From Brevundimonas sp. (GTDB taxonomy: Bacteria; Pseudomonadota; Alphaproteobacteria; Caulobacterales; Caulobacteraceae), in contig NZ_JAUXQZ010000023.1 of NCBI RefSeq assembly GCF_030682035.1, positions 97,857 through 161,856 on the forward strand: DNA of 64,000 nt, written 5' to 3'. Positions within the stretch are counted from its first letter, which is position 1; each line of letters begins with the position of its first letter. The position numbers were made by a program, and so were the translations under genes. A model generated the notes under the pieces. The model searched no databases, was not told the DNA's origin, and worked only from the letters and a program-made list of their open reading frames with translations. Below, one piece after another: positions 8,610 to 18,239 of this stretch.

Positions 8610-9665
8610 CTACTGCGCCACCCGTTCCTTGTTCATTCGCAGCCGGACGACCAGTCCCTGTTCCGCCCAGTCCCGCTCGATCGCGCCGTTCAGCTGGCGG
8701 GCCATGGCGCGGGCCACCATCTGGCTGCCATAGCCGCCCGGTCCCTCGGGCGGTTTCACGGGCGGTCCGCCCTGCTCGGTCCATGCGATCACCAGCTCGG
8801 TGTCATGCGCCGAGCAGGAAACATCCAACGTCCCGGTTTCCGACGACAGCGCCCCGTATTTGAGCGAATTGGTCGCCAGCTCGTGCACCACCAGCGCCAG
8901 GGTCGTCGCCGCCTGCTCGCCCACGCCCATGCGCGGCACCGACACCCGTATGCGGCCGCTGAACGCGCCGAGATCGTCGTACGGCGCGAGCAGGACCGAC
9001 AGAAGATCGCCCAGCAAGGCCGCCTTCCCTTCCTCGCCGGGCAGGGGGCGAAGGAGATCGTGCGCGCGACCGAGGGCCGTCAGACGCTGGGTCAGTTCCC
9101 GCGCCATGTCGCCGGTCGAATCAACCGAGCGGGAGGTTATTGCTGTCAGCCCGGAGGCGATGGCCAGCAGGTTCTTGACCCTGTGGCTCATTTCGCCGGC
9201 GAGCAATTCGTGACCTTCCTCGGCCTGTTTGCGGCCGGTCACGTCGATGAAGATGCCGAACATCTTGCGACTGACCATGCCCAGGTCGTCGCCTTGTCCG
9301 CGCGCGGAAATCCAGCGGACGTCCCCGGCGACCAGAATGCGAAAGTCGATCTCATAGGGCCCCACCACCGCGCGAGTGGCGGCGAAGGCGGCCCGCACCC
9401 GATCCCGGTCCGCCGGGTGGATGTGGCACGAAAGGTCCTCAAAAGTGACGCTGGGCATGACCGGCATACCCCAGAGCCCGAACGCCGCGTCGTCCATGGC
9501 GAAGGTGTCGTCGTCGACATTCCATGACCACAGGGCGACCCCGGCGGCCTCGAGACCCCGCTGCAGGTTGCCGACGTCCCAGGTGGGGCTCCCAACTTTC
9601 GTCTTCGACATCAACTGGCCTACACCTGCCGCGCCCGCGAAGCCGCGTGGCGATCCCTGAGACAT
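8610..9665 (-). CDS. PAS-domain HWE-family sensor histidine kinase
   Basis: This 351-residue kinase has no membrane segment. A PAS domain spans about residues 30-150 (WSWNVDDDTFAMDDAAFGLWGMP). The dimerisation/phosphoacceptor helix is EMSHRVKNLLAIASGL. The ATPase domain has VVHELATNSLKYGAL and AWTEQGGPP, whose W-x-E tryptophan and glutamate define the HWE group. HWE kinases are typical of alphaproteobacteria and often sense light or redox, or feed the PhyR general stress pathway. No partner response regulator is adjacent. Two starts are possible, ATG at 9665 and ATG at 9611; both have modest purine-rich sites. It converges with mazG at a 6-nt gap. Confidence 0.88.
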   Translation of the reverse strand: MSQGSPRGFAGAAGVGQLMSKTKVGSPTWDVGNLQRGLEAAGVALWSWNVDDDTFAMDDAAFGLWGMPVMPSVTFEDLSCHIHPADRDRVRAAFAATRAVVGPYEIDFRILVAGDVRWISARGQGDDLGMVSRKMFGIFIDVTGRKQAEEGHELLAGEMSHRVKNLLAIASGLTAITSRSVDSTGDMARELTQRLTALGRAHDLLRPLPGEEGKAALLGDLLSVLLAPYDDLGAFSGRIRVSVPRMGVGEQAATTLALVVHELATNSLKYGALSSETGTLDVSCSAHDTELVIAWTEQGGPPVKPPEGPGGYGSQMVARAMARQLNGAIERDWAEQGLVVRLRMNKERVAQ

Positions 9666-9693
9666 GGTCCTAACACATGACGTGGACCGACGT

Positions 9694-11028
9694 TCACCCC
9701 GCCGTTTGATCGGCCGCGGAAAACTGCCGTTCGAACCGCCCCAGCGCCGCCGGATGCAAACGCACCGTCACATGCGTCCGACCCTGATCATCCGTGTCGC
9801 GCGCCGTGACCCGCCCGTTCTCGTACAGCCAGGCCAGCGCCTCGCCCTGCGACGGGGTCAACACCAGTTTCGTCTCCGGGTCGTCGTCGATCAGGGCAGC
9901 GATGGTTTCACGCAGGGGTTCGATCCCCTCCCCGGTCCAGGCGGAAACCGCGACCGCCTTGCCGTCGCGGGACAGGCGTTCGGCCTGACCCAGCACGGCC
10001 TCGCGTACATCCTCGGCCAGCAGGTCGGTCTTGTTCCAGACTTCCAGCACCCGGCGGGTCTTGCCTTCGGGCGTGGGGATCTGTTTCAGCACCGCCTCGA
10101 CGTCCTTCGACTGGGCTTCACTGTCAGGGCTGGCGATGTCGCGGACGTGCAGGATCAGGTCGGCCTCGCCCACCTCTTCCAGCGTGGCGCGGAAACTCTC
10201 GACCAGTTCGTGCGGCAGGTCGGAGATGAAGCCGACCGTGTCGGCGACGATGGCCGGACGGCCCTGCGGCAGGCGAATGGTGCGCTGGGTGGTGTCCAAG
10301 GTGGCGAACAGCAGGTCCTTGGCCACCACATCCGAGCCGGTCAGCCGGTTGAACAGGGTCGACTTGCCGGCATTGGTGTAGCCGACCAGGGCGATGGTCG
10401 GGAACGGGACCTTCTGGCGCTGTTTGCGGTGCAGGCCACGGGTGCGGCGCACCTCGTCCAGCTCGACCTTCAGCTTGACGATCCGGTCGGCGATCAGGCG
10501 GCGGTCGAGTTCGATCTGGGTCTCGCCGGGGCCGCCGGTCGAGCCGGTGCCGCCGCGTTGCCGCTCCAGGTGGGTCCAGGTCCGCACCAGCCGCGACTTC
10601 TCATAGTCGAGCCGCGCCAGTTCGACCTGCAGCCGGCCTTCCTTGGTCCGCGCGCGGCGGCCGAATATTTCGAGGATCAGGCCGGTGCGATCGATGACCT
10701 TGCAGTCCCAGGCCTTTTCCAGATTGCGCTGCTGCACCGGCGACAGGTCGTCGTCGACGACCACGGCCTCGGCCTCGGCGGCGCGGACCAGGGCGGCCAG
10801 CTCCTCGACCTTGCCCGAGCCGAACAGGGTGGCGGGCGTGATCTTGCGGATGCGCACGATCTCCTCGCCGCGCACGTCGAGGTCCAGGGCCCGGGCCAGG
10901 CCGACGGCCTCTTCCAGACGCTCGATGGACTGGCGCGAGCTCTCGCTGGCGCCGGAATCGGATCGCTCGGGATGAATGACGACGGCCCGGATCAGCGGGA
11001 CGGCGTGGTCGATATGTTTCTGGGTCAA
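9694..11028 (-). CDS. hflX: GTPase HflX
   Basis: This 444-residue protein has the HflX N-terminal domain (GSGKVEELAALVRAAEAEAVVVDDDLSPVQ), a glycine-rich linker (GGTGSTGGPGETQIELDRR), and a TrmE-Era-Era-type GTPase domain with G1 ALVGYTNAGKST, G3 DTVGF and G4 WNKTD. HflX binds the 50S subunit and splits or rescues stalled ribosomes, especially in heat stress. The start is TTG at 11026-11028, directly abutting the hfq stop (TGA then TTG). hfq-hflX adjacency is widely conserved. C-terminal residues after ~365 form the family's short tail domain. Confidence 0.96.
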   Translation of the reverse strand: MTQKHIDHAVPLIRAVVIHPERSDSGASESSRQSIERLEEAVGLARALDLDVRGEEIVRIRKITPATLFGSGKVEELAALVRAAEAEAVVVDDDLSPVQQRNLEKAWDCKVIDRTGLILEIFGRRARTKEGRLQVELARLDYEKSRLVRTWTHLERQRGGTGSTGGPGETQIELDRRLIADRIVKLKVELDEVRRTRGLHRKQRQKVPFPTIALVGYTNAGKSTLFNRLTGSDVVAKDLLFATLDTTQRTIRLPQGRPAIVADTVGFISDLPHELVESFRATLEEVGEADLILHVRDIASPDSEAQSKDVEAVLKQIPTPEGKTRRVLEVWNKTDLLAEDVREAVLGQAERLSRDGKAVAVSAWTGEGIEPLRETIAALIDDDPETKLVLTPSQGEALAWLYENGRVTARDTDDQGRTHVTVRLHPAALGRFERQFSAADQTAG

Positions 11029-11274
11029 TCAGTCTTCTTCGGCGTCGGGCTCGTACAGTTGCACGGGCGCGGACGGCATGATGGTCGAAATGGCGTGCTT
11101 GTAGACCAGCTGCGATTGGCCATCGCGACGCAGCAGCACACAGAAGTTGTCGAACCAGGTCACGATGCCCTGCAGCTTGACCCCGTTGACCAGAAAGATG
11201 GTCAGCGGCGTCTTGGTCTTGCGGACGCTGTTGAGGAAGGTGTCCTGAAGGTTTTTGGACTTGTCTTGCGACAT
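11029..11274 (-). CDS. hfq: RNA chaperone Hfq
   Basis: This 81-residue Sm-like protein forms hexamers that bind small RNAs and A/U-rich mRNA. Sm1 is seen in [30 protein letters not shown], and Sm2 in [13 protein letters not shown], with the YKHA signature of Hfq. The acidic C-terminus (EPDAEED) is short, as in other alphaproteobacteria. hfq lies upstream of hflX with no gap and 108 nt downstream of dat, so it may have its own promoter in that interval. Confidence 0.98.
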   Translation of the reverse strand: MSQDKSKNLQDTFLNSVRKTKTPLTIFLVNGVKLQGIVTWFDNFCVLLRRDGQSQLVYKHAISTIMPSAPVQLYEPDAEED

Positions 11275-11382
11275 GGCAGGTTCAGCCTGTTCTTGCTTGT
11301 TCTCCGGCCGAGGGAGCGGCGCGGGGCTGGATCGGATGTCCGGCCCGTCACCTTAGCCACCGCCCGCGCAGGGCCGCAACGC

Positions 11383-12246
11383 CTAGATGGCGTCGCGTCT
11401 GGCCTGATCAAGGTACCGGGTGCGCAGCCTGGTGGTGATCGGACCCGGCTTGCCGTTACCGATCTTCACGCCGTCGATCGACACGGCCGGCATGACGAAA
11501 GCCCCGGCGGCGGTGAAGAAGGCCTCCTTCGCGCGCTTGGCCTCGTCGACGCTGAACGGGCGTTCGTCCAGTTCGACGCCCTCTTCCTCGATCAGCGCCA
11601 TCAGCGCTGTGCGGGTGATGCCTTTCAGGATATTGGCCTGGGTGTCGCGCGTGCGCAGCTTGCCGGCCTCGTCGACGATCCAGGCGTTGGTCGAGGAGCC
11701 CTCGGTGACCAGCCCCATCTCATCGACCATCCAGGCCTCATAGGCGCCGCGCTCGCGCGCCTGCTGCTTGGCCAGGACATTGGGCAGCAGGCCGACGGTC
11801 TTGATGTCGCAGCGGCCCCAGCGGATATCGGGCACGGTAACGACGGCGACGCCCTTCTTGGCGGTGGCCTCGCTCTTCGAAGCGCTGATCGATCGGGCGG
11901 TGACGATGACGCTGGGCGGCGTGCCCTCGGCCGGGAAGGGATGGTCGCGCCGGGCGGTGCCGCGCGTGACCTGCAGATAGACGATGCCATTGTTGACCCG
12001 GTTGCGCCGGACGGTTTCCTGCAGCACCCGTGTCAGGGATTCGCGGCTCATCGGGATGTCGATGCGCAGTTCGTTGAGACTGCGGTGCAGCCGGGTCATA
12101 TGACCGTCGAAATCCGCCATCCGGCCATCGAACACCGACCAGACCTCATAGACGCCGTCGGCGAACTGGAAGCCGCGGTCCTCGACGTGGATCGTGGCCT
12201 GGCCGTGCGGCTGGTACTGGCCGTTGACATAGGCGACGCGGCTCAT
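11383..12246 (-). CDS. dat: D-amino-acid aminotransferase (class IV PLP)
   Basis: This 287-residue fold-type IV pyridoxal-phosphate enzyme starts MSRVAYVNGQYQPHGQATIHVEDRGFQFADGVYEVW, characteristic of D-alanine transaminase-like proteins. The PLP-binding lysine is expected in the DIKTVGLLPNVLAKQ block, followed by EGSSTNAWIVDEAG. It would interconvert D-alanine and D-glutamate with their 2-oxo acids, supplying peptidoglycan precursors; branched-chain or 4-amino-4-deoxychorismate activities are alternatives in this fold. Its ATG overlaps the ntrX stop by 4 nt, tying it into the ntrYX operon. Confidence 0.9.
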   Translation of the reverse strand: MSRVAYVNGQYQPHGQATIHVEDRGFQFADGVYEVWSVFDGRMADFDGHMTRLHRSLNELRIDIPMSRESLTRVLQETVRRNRVNNGIVYLQVTRGTARRDHPFPAEGTPPSVIVTARSISASKSEATAKKGVAVVTVPDIRWGRCDIKTVGLLPNVLAKQQARERGAYEAWMVDEMGLVTEGSSTNAWIVDEAGKLRTRDTQANILKGITRTALMALIEEEGVELDERPFSVDEAKRAKEAFFTAAGAFVMPAVSIDGVKIGNGKPGPITTRLRTRYLDQARRDAI

Positions 12247-13658
12247 GCCTCGACAGCCTCCTCGATGTCATCCTCGCCGCCGCGCGACGGGGAAACGCCC
12301 AGCGACTTCAGCTTGCGGTGCAGGGCCGACCGCTCCATGCCGATGAAGGCGGCGGTTCGCGAGATGTTGCCGCCGAAGCGCATGATCTGGGCCGCCAGAT
12401 ATTCGCGCTCGAACACCTCGCGGGCCTCGCGCAGCGGCAGGGCGATGATGCGTTCGCCGCCGAGAGTGCCGGTGGAATTGGCGTTGGTCGCCTCCTGCGG
12501 CAGCATGTCGGCGCTGATCGGCTCGTCGGGGTCGCCAGTGGCGAGGATCAGCAGGCGTTCCACGTTGTTGCGCAGCTGACGGACATTGCCCGGCCAGGGA
12601 TGGACCTGCAGCACGGCGATGGCGTCGTCGCCCAGCCGCCGCTTGGTCAGACCCTGAGACACCGACAGGGTGTCGATGAAGTAGTCGATCAGCTCCTGGA
12701 TATCCTCGCGCCGCTCCGACAAGGCCGGGACCCGGATCGGCACGACATTCAGGCGATGAAACAGGTCCTCGCGGAACCGGCCCTCGGCGATCTCGGCCTT
12801 CAGGTCGCGCGAGGTCGAAGTGACGACGCGGATGTCGACCTGGACGTCCTGTTCGCCCCCGACGCGGCGGAAGCGTTGTTCGACCAGCACCCGCAGGACA
12901 CGGCTCTGGCTCTCGCGCGGCATATCGCCGACATCGTCGAGGTAGAGGGTGCCGTTATGGGCGCGCTCGAACACGCCGATCTTGCGCGGGCGGCCGTCGT
13001 GGCCCTCTTCGCCGAACAGTTCGATGTCCAGCCGTTCCGGCGTCATGCCTGCGGCGGCGATGGCGACGAACTCGCCCTTGGAGCGGGCGCTGGCCTCATG
13101 GATCTGGCGGGCCACCAGCTCCTTGCCGGAGCCGGGCGGACCCGAGATCAGGACGCGGCTGTTGGCCGGAGCCACCTTGGCGACGGTGCTGCGCAGCGTC
13201 TGGGCCGCAGCGGAGCGGCCGATGAAACCCGTCGGCGCTGCGACCTGGGCCCGAAGGCGCTTGTTCTCGCGCTTCAGCGACGTCGCCTCAAGCGCGCGCT
13301 GGACAACCACCACCAAACGATCGGATTTGAACGGCTTTTCTATGAAGTCATAGGCCCCCCGCTGGAGGGCCGTGACCGCCGTCTCGATATTGCCGTGGCC
13401 CGAGATCATCACCACCGGCAGGTCGGGATCCAGCTCCTTGATGACGTCCAGCAACTCCAGCCCGTCCAGCCCGCCGCCCTGCATCCAGATGTCGAGCAGG
13501 GCCAGCGACGGCCGCCGGGCCCGGATCGCGGCCAGGGCCTCGTCGGAGTTGGAGGCGACGCGCACGCCGTGGCCCTCGTCCTCAAGCAGGCCTGAGACCA
13601 GCTCGCGAATGTCGGCCTCGTCGTCGACGACCAGAATATCGGCTCCCGTGGATCGCAT
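12243..13658 (-). CDS. ntrX: Response regulator NtrX (no GAFTGA loop)
   Basis: This 471-residue regulator has a receiver domain (residues ~1-120, phosphoacceptor near D56 in LALLDIWMQGG). It is followed by an AAA+ domain (Walker A GPPGSGKE near residue 178, Walker B TLYLDDVGDMP, arginine region RFREDLFHRLNV) and a Fis-type helix-turn-helix at the end (SRTAAFIGMERSALHRKLKSLG). The sigma-54 contact loop normally reading GAFTGA is absent: after ELFGEE the chain goes HDGRPRKIGVFERAHNG. NtrYX controls nitrogen, redox and envelope functions in alphaproteobacteria. It lies 9 nt after ntrY and overlaps dat. Confidence 0.95.
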   Translation of the reverse strand: MRSTGADILVVDDEADIRELVSGLLEDEGHGVRVASNSDEALAAIRARRPSLALLDIWMQGGGLDGLELLDVIKELDPDLPVVMISGHGNIETAVTALQRGAYDFIEKPFKSDRLVVVVQRALEATSLKRENKRLRAQVAAPTGFIGRSAAAQTLRSTVAKVAPANSRVLISGPPGSGKELVARQIHEASARSKGEFVAIAAAGMTPERLDIELFGEEGHDGRPRKIGVFERAHNGTLYLDDVGDMPRESQSRVLRVLVEQRFRRVGGEQDVQVDIRVVTSTSRDLKAEIAEGRFREDLFHRLNVVPIRVPALSERREDIQELIDYFIDTLSVSQGLTKRRLGDDAIAVLQVHPWPGNVRQLRNNVERLLILATGDPDEPISADMLPQEATNANSTGTLGGERIIALPLREAREVFEREYLAAQIMRFGGNISRTAAFIGMERSALHRKLKSLGVSPSRGGEDDIEEAVEA

Positions 13659-13667
13659 GACGCCTCG

Positions 13668-15971
13668 CTATTCGGCGGCCGGAACCATGCGGGACCGGGA
13701 CGCTTTCGCATCCTTCGTCCCGGCGGGGCCGGTCGGCTTCGGTTGGGATTTCAGGGGGAAGATCAGGCAGACGCGCGCGCCGCCCAGGGTCTCTGCGTCG
13801 GCCAGTTTCAGCTCACCGCCGTGTTCCTCGCAGATGCGCTTGACGATCGCCAGGCCAAGGCCGGTGCCCTTCTCCCGCGTCGTCACATAGGGTTCCGTAA
13901 GCCGGTCACGGTCCTTGGCGGGCAGACCCATGCCGTCATCCTCGATGACGAAGACCACAGTCTCGTCCTCGACCGTCAGCCGTGCCGAAATCCCCGGCCG
14001 TTCACCGTCGCCGTCGCGCGGGGCGATGGCCCGTCGCGCGGCCACCGCCTCGCCGGCGTTCTTGAGGATATTCGTCAGGGCCTGGCCGACCATGGGCCGG
14101 TCGGCGTGCAGCACGAGACTGGGCAAGGGTTCGATCAGTTCGACGCTGACCCCGGCCGCCGCCACCCGTTGGGCGAACACCGCCTCGCGCAGCAGCTCGG
14201 CAGGATCGACGGCGGTGAAGCGCGGCGCGGGCATACGGGCGAAGGACGAGAATTCATCGACCATCCGCCCGATGTCGCCGACCTGCCGGATGATGGTCTC
14301 GGTGCAGCGGTCGAACACTTCGACATCATCCCCGACCTGGCTGCGATAGCGCCGCCGCAGCCGTTCGGCCGACAGCTGGATGGGGGTCAGCGGGTTCTTG
14401 ATCTCATGGGCGATGCGGCGGGCCACGTCACGCCAGGCAGCATTGCGCTGGGCCGTGACCAGCCGGGTGATGTCGTCGAAGGTCAGCACCATCTCGCCGC
14501 CGACGCCGCCCTCGATGCGAACACGCAGACGCCGGGTCTCGCCTTCGAGACTAAGGTCGATCTCTTCCTCGATATGAGCCTCAGCGCGGGCGGCCAGTTC
14601 GCTGAGTTCGGGCGAGACCTCACCCAGCGGTCGGCCGATGATGGCATGATCGCGGATGGCCAGAAGTTCGACCGCGCTGTCATTGATCGCCGAGACGCGG
14701 CGCTGGCGGTCAAGGCCGATCACCCCGGCCGAGACGCCCGAGAGCACCGTCTCGATGAAGCGACTGCGACCGGTGGCCTCTTCGCTCGCGGCCCGAAGAG
14801 CCGCCTGCTGCGCCTCGAGATCGCCGGTCATGCGGTTGAAGGCGGCCGACAGGGTCTTGATCTCACCGGGCCCATCCTCGTCGTCGACGCGCGCGCTCAG
14901 GTCGCCGCTCGCCACCCGGTCCGCCGCCTCAACCAGTCGCCCGATGGGCGCCGAAATGGCGCTGGCCGCCCCCATGCCCAGCCAGATCGCGCCGACCAGA
15001 ACGAGGAGCGCGGTCTCGAAATAGCCGAGGGCGAAGGCGGTCTGGATGCGGGCGCGGCTCTGCTTGGCTTCGCGGAAGGCGACGATGGATTCCTCGCCAT
15101 TGCGCATCTGAGCCATCAGGCCGGGCTGCATCGGCCGGACGAGGTACAGGTAAGCGTCGCCGTAGCCAGACAAAGGATACAGTGTGCGAATGGCGTCCGG
15201 GTTTTCAGTCACTTCAATGGGCGCGGTCTCTCGAAGGGCGGCCGTTTCGAGGTCTTCACTCGAAGGCGCGAAATAGGGTGGCGCGCCCGGCAACTCGCCC
15301 CGCGCCAGCACCTCTCCTTGTCCATCAAGGATGTAGAGCGCCGGATAACCAAACAGGTCGGCGACCTGCGCCAGGAGTTCCGAGAACTGGATCGGATAGT
15401 CAAAGCGGGCCCGCGCTTCCGGAGCGGCCAGTTCGTCGGCAATGGTCTCAAGATCGGCCTGGACCTGCAGACTGACGTCCCGGACATAGGCTTGGCCAAT
15501 TTCAGCGCTGTTCTCGACCGCCGTCTGGACGTTCTCGCTGAACCACTGGTCCACCCCACGGTTGACCAGCACGCCGAAGACCAGGGCGATCAGCACCGCC
15601 GGAATCAGGGCCACCATCGAGAACAGGGTCACGAACCGCAGGTGCAGACGCGCGCCGGCGTCGGTCCGGCGGCGGAACAGCATCAGGGCCCTGCGGCCTA
15701 CCACAGCCGCCAGTCCGCCGATCAGCAACAGATTGACCCCGAGGATGGCCAGGACGGCCTGGCTGGCGGCCGCGCGCGCGCCCTCACCGCTGGCCCCCGG
15801 CGCCACGGCCACCAGCCAGATGGCGGCGGCGGTGACCAGGAAGGCGACAGCGTAGGCGATCAGGAAGGCGTTGCGGCGGCGATCCTCCGACCAACCGGAG
15901 AACCAGCGCACCTCGCCCCGTCGATCGGCGGGGGCGTCGGGGTCTACGTCAGCGGCCGGGGTTTCCGTCAT
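13668..15971 (-). CDS. ntrY: Sensor histidine kinase NtrY
   Basis: This 767-residue membrane kinase has several N-terminal hydrophobic helices (about residues 30-140), a periplasmic or extracytoplasmic loop (~150-320) and a further helix near 325-345. A HAMP domain, a PAS domain (~410-500), the HisKA helix with HEIKNPLTPIQLSAERLRRRY, and an HATPase domain (NILKNAGEAV; EDDGMGL; GTGLGLAIVKRICEEHGG) follow. It phosphorylates NtrX. Its ATG overlaps the dusB stop by 4 nt. In many alphaproteobacteria ntrB and ntrC stand between dusB and ntrY. Here they are missing and ntrY is fused directly onto the dusB transcript. Confidence 0.95.
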   Translation of the reverse strand: MTETPAADVDPDAPADRRGEVRWFSGWSEDRRRNAFLIAYAVAFLVTAAAIWLVAVAPGASGEGARAAASQAVLAILGVNLLLIGGLAAVVGRRALMLFRRRTDAGARLHLRFVTLFSMVALIPAVLIALVFGVLVNRGVDQWFSENVQTAVENSAEIGQAYVRDVSLQVQADLETIADELAAPEARARFDYPIQFSELLAQVADLFGYPALYILDGQGEVLARGELPGAPPYFAPSSEDLETAALRETAPIEVTENPDAIRTLYPLSGYGDAYLYLVRPMQPGLMAQMRNGEESIVAFREAKQSRARIQTAFALGYFETALLVLVGAIWLGMGAASAISAPIGRLVEAADRVASGDLSARVDDEDGPGEIKTLSAAFNRMTGDLEAQQAALRAASEEATGRSRFIETVLSGVSAGVIGLDRQRRVSAINDSAVELLAIRDHAIIGRPLGEVSPELSELAARAEAHIEEEIDLSLEGETRRLRVRIEGGVGGEMVLTFDDITRLVTAQRNAAWRDVARRIAHEIKNPLTPIQLSAERLRRRYRSQVGDDVEVFDRCTETIIRQVGDIGRMVDEFSSFARMPAPRFTAVDPAELLREAVFAQRVAAAGVSVELIEPLPSLVLHADRPMVGQALTNILKNAGEAVAARRAIAPRDGDGERPGISARLTVEDETVVFVIEDDGMGLPAKDRDRLTEPYVTTREKGTGLGLAIVKRICEEHGGELKLADAETLGGARVCLIFPLKSQPKPTGPAGTKDAKASRSRMVPAAE

Positions 15972-17020
15972 GCCACAGTAGCTTCGACCAACTGTGGCGG
16001 AATATCAACACCCCGGTTGCCGAAATGCGCCACCTCCAGCCACAGCGCCGTCAGAGCCTGCTCGACCTCGTCGGGCGTCTCCAGTCGGCACAGCCGCCCC
16101 TTGGCCGTCCGTCGGTCCAGCGGATCGGCGGGCCAGGGCGCCTGTTCGACGTACCAGCCGAGGTGTTTGCGGAACATCTTCAGCCCCAGCGGCAGGCCGT
16201 AGAAGGCGACCGAGGCGCGCAGATGTTCGATGACGATGCCCAGCCGTTCGTCGCGATCCGGCTCCTGCAGCACGGTCCCGTCGGCCAGCGCCCGCTCCAT
16301 ATGCGCCGCCAGCCATGGCCGGCCATAGACGCCGCGGCCCAGCATCAGGGCGTCGGCGCCCGACTGACTCAAGGCCTCGCGCGCATCGTCAGCGCTCAGG
16401 ATGTCGCCATTGACGATGACCGGAATGCCCACCGCCGCCTTGACCTCGCCGACCGCCGTCCAGTCCGCGACGCCGGTGTAGAACTGCTGACGCGTGCGGC
16501 CGTGCACCGTGACCGCCTGGACCCCGATCTCCTCGGCCCGCTTCGCCAGCATGGGCGCATTGCGGTGAGCGTCGTCCCAGCCCAGCCGCATCTTGACCGT
16601 CACCGGGCGGCTGGTGGCCTCGACCGCCGCCTGCATCAACCGACAGGCGAGATCGGGCGTGCGCATCAGGGCCGAGCCGCAGGCCGAGCCGGTGACCTCC
16701 TTGGCCGGACAGCCGAAATTGAGGTCGATGATGTCTGCGCCGGCCTGTTCGGCCATACGGGCGCCCTCAGCCATGGCGGCCGGGTCGCGTCCGACCAGTT
16801 GGATGACCGTCAGCGGCAGGCCCTCACCCACGGCCGCACGCCGCACGACATCCGGCCGCGCGCGGGCCAGCTCGGCGGCGGCCACCATTTCCGTCGCCAC
16901 ATAGGCCGCGCCCAGCCGTGAGGCGAGCCGCCGGAACGGCAGGTCGGTGATGCCGGTCATGGGCGCGGTCAGCACCCGGCCGGGCACCCACACGTCGCCG
17001 ATCTGTATCCCTGCGCTCAT
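15968..17020 (-). CDS. dusB: tRNA-dihydrouridine synthase DusB
   Basis: This FMN-dependent TIM-barrel enzyme of about 350 residues reduces uridines in the tRNA D-loop. Visible signatures are APMTGITDLPFRRLA, the active-site DLNFGCPAKEVTGSACGSALM (catalytic cysteine in the NxGCP motif), VTVHGRTRQQFYTG, and DALMLGRGVYGRPWL. The frame is open to 17062, but MSAGIQIGDVWVPGRVLTAPM at 17020 is the natural start. It was historically called nifR3 because it precedes nitrogen-regulation genes. Here it heads the operon with ntrY, ntrX and dat, divergent from ispDF with a 64-nt gap. Confidence 0.95.
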   Translation of the reverse strand: MSAGIQIGDVWVPGRVLTAPMTGITDLPFRRLASRLGAAYVATEMVAAAELARARPDVVRRAAVGEGLPLTVIQLVGRDPAAMAEGARMAEQAGADIIDLNFGCPAKEVTGSACGSALMRTPDLACRLMQAAVEATSRPVTVKMRLGWDDAHRNAPMLAKRAEEIGVQAVTVHGRTRQQFYTGVADWTAVGEVKAAVGIPVIVNGDILSADDAREALSQSGADALMLGRGVYGRPWLAAHMERALADGTVLQEPDRDERLGIVIEHLRASVAFYGLPLGLKMFRKHLGWYVEQAPWPADPLDRRTAKGRLCRLETPDEVEQALTALWLEVAHFGNRGVDIPPQLVEATVA

Positions 17021-17084
17021 CGGTTCCCTAGCGCCGCATGACGCGCCCCTCGTCAAGCGCAACCGCGGCGATTAGAAGGCCGGG

Positions 17085-18239
17085 ATGACCACCGCCCTCC
17101 CCGCCTTCGCCGCCATCGTGGTCGCCGCCGGCTCCGGCTCCCGCGCCGGAGGGGCCAAGCAGTGGCGGCGTCTGGGCGGCAAGCCGGTCGTACTCTGGTC
17201 GGTCGAGGCTCTGCTGAAAGCGGGCGCCGAGGATGTCGTCGTCGTCGCAGCGCCCGGTTCGGAGGTTGAGGCCGGGGCCGCCCTCGCGGGCCTGTCCGGC
17301 TGGCGTCTCGCGACCGGCGGGGCGACGCGGGCGGATTCGGTCCGGAACGGGCTTGCGGCGCTCGGCGGACCTGATGACCGCCCGGTGCTGATCCACGACG
17401 CAGCGCGGCCGCTACTGGGCGCCGACATCATCCGGCGGACGATTGAAGCCCTGGCCGAAGCGGACGGCGCCCTGCCCGGCCTGCCCGTCGCTGACAGCCT
17501 GCGCCTGGCGACGGACGGTGTGGTCTCCGGCGCGGTCGAGCGTGACTCGCTGTGGCGGGCGCAGACGCCGCAGGCGTTCCGGCTGAAGACCATCGTCGAC
17601 GCCTACGCCGCCTGGCCCGCCAATGAGGCCGCCGCCGACGAGGCCGCCGTGGTCGAACGCGCCGGCGGGCGGGTCCGTATCGTCGAGGGCGACGCGCGGC
17701 TGATGAAACTGACCTTCCCCGAGGATTTCGCCATGGCCGAAGCGCTCATCCCCCGCCAGACCCGCGTTGGCCAAGGCTTTGACGCCCACCGCTGGGGGCC
17801 GGGGACCTCGGTCTGGCTGTGCGGCGTCGAGATCCCGCATGACCAGACCCTGGTCGGTCATTCCGACGCCGACGCCGGCCTGCACGCCCTGACCGACGCC
17901 ATTCTGGGGGCCATGGGAGACGGCGACATCGGCGACCATTTCCCGCCCACCGATCCGCAGTGGAAGGGCGCGTCGTCCGACCGGTTCCTGATCCACGCCG
18001 TCGAGCGGCTGGCCGCGCGCGGCGGCCGGCTGGTCAATGTCGACGTGACCCTGATCTGCGAGCGGCCCAAGGTGAAGCCGCACCGTCAGGCCATGCGGGA
18101 ACGGCTGGCCGAACTGCTGTCCCTCCCGCTGGACGCAGTTAGCGTCAAGGCGACGACGACCGAGGCGATGGGCTTCACCGGCCGCGGCGAAGGCCTGGCC
18201 GCGCAAGCCATCGCGACGATCGAACTTACTGGTTCCTGA
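17085..18239 (+). CDS. ispDF: Bifunctional IspD/IspF isoprenoid enzyme
   Basis: This 384-residue fusion supports the methylerythritol-phosphate pathway. Residues ~5-225 are IspD (CDP-ME synthase), with [10 protein letters not shown] near the start and HDAARPLL. Residues ~229-384 are IspF (MECDP synthase), starting [13 protein letters not shown] with zinc ligands in DAHR and [19 protein letters not shown], and ending with the [11 protein letters not shown] block. Fused ispDF is common in alphaproteobacteria. The two enzymes flank the IspE step, so the fusion brings together non-consecutive reactions. The 3' end overlaps the convergent fusion-transporter gene by 14 nt. Confidence 0.97.
   Translation: MTTALPAFAAIVVAAGSGSRAGGAKQWRRLGGKPVVLWSVEALLKAGAEDVVVVAAPGSEVEAGAALAGLSGWRLATGGATRADSVRNGLAALGGPDDRPVLIHDAARPLLGADIIRRTIEALAEADGALPGLPVADSLRLATDGVVSGAVERDSLWRAQTPQAFRLKTIVDAYAAWPANEAAADEAAVVERAGGRVRIVEGDARLMKLTFPEDFAMAEALIPRQTRVGQGFDAHRWGPGTSVWLCGVEIPHDQTLVGHSDADAGLHALTDAILGAMGDGDIGDHFPPTDPQWKGASSDRFLIHAVERLAARGGRLVNVDVTLICERPKVKPHRQAMRERLAELLSLPLDAVSVKATTTEAMGFTGRGEGLAAQAIATIELTGS

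Noticed and set aside
11280..11302. GTTC repeats upstream of hfq that might be an alphaproteobacterial SOS box
   Set aside because: The spacings are 5 and 6 nt, while the LexA site of this group is GTTC-N7-GTTC. It is probably chance.
9664..12579. A 971-codon open frame on the plus strand across hflX, hfq, dat and ntrX
   Set aside because: It is antisense to well-recognised genes, made of low-complexity Gly/Arg/Ala-rich sequence, and results from the high GC of the coding strand.
13743..16202. An 819-codon plus-strand frame across ntrY
   Set aside because: It is the complement of a clear NtrY gene and has no recognisable domain.
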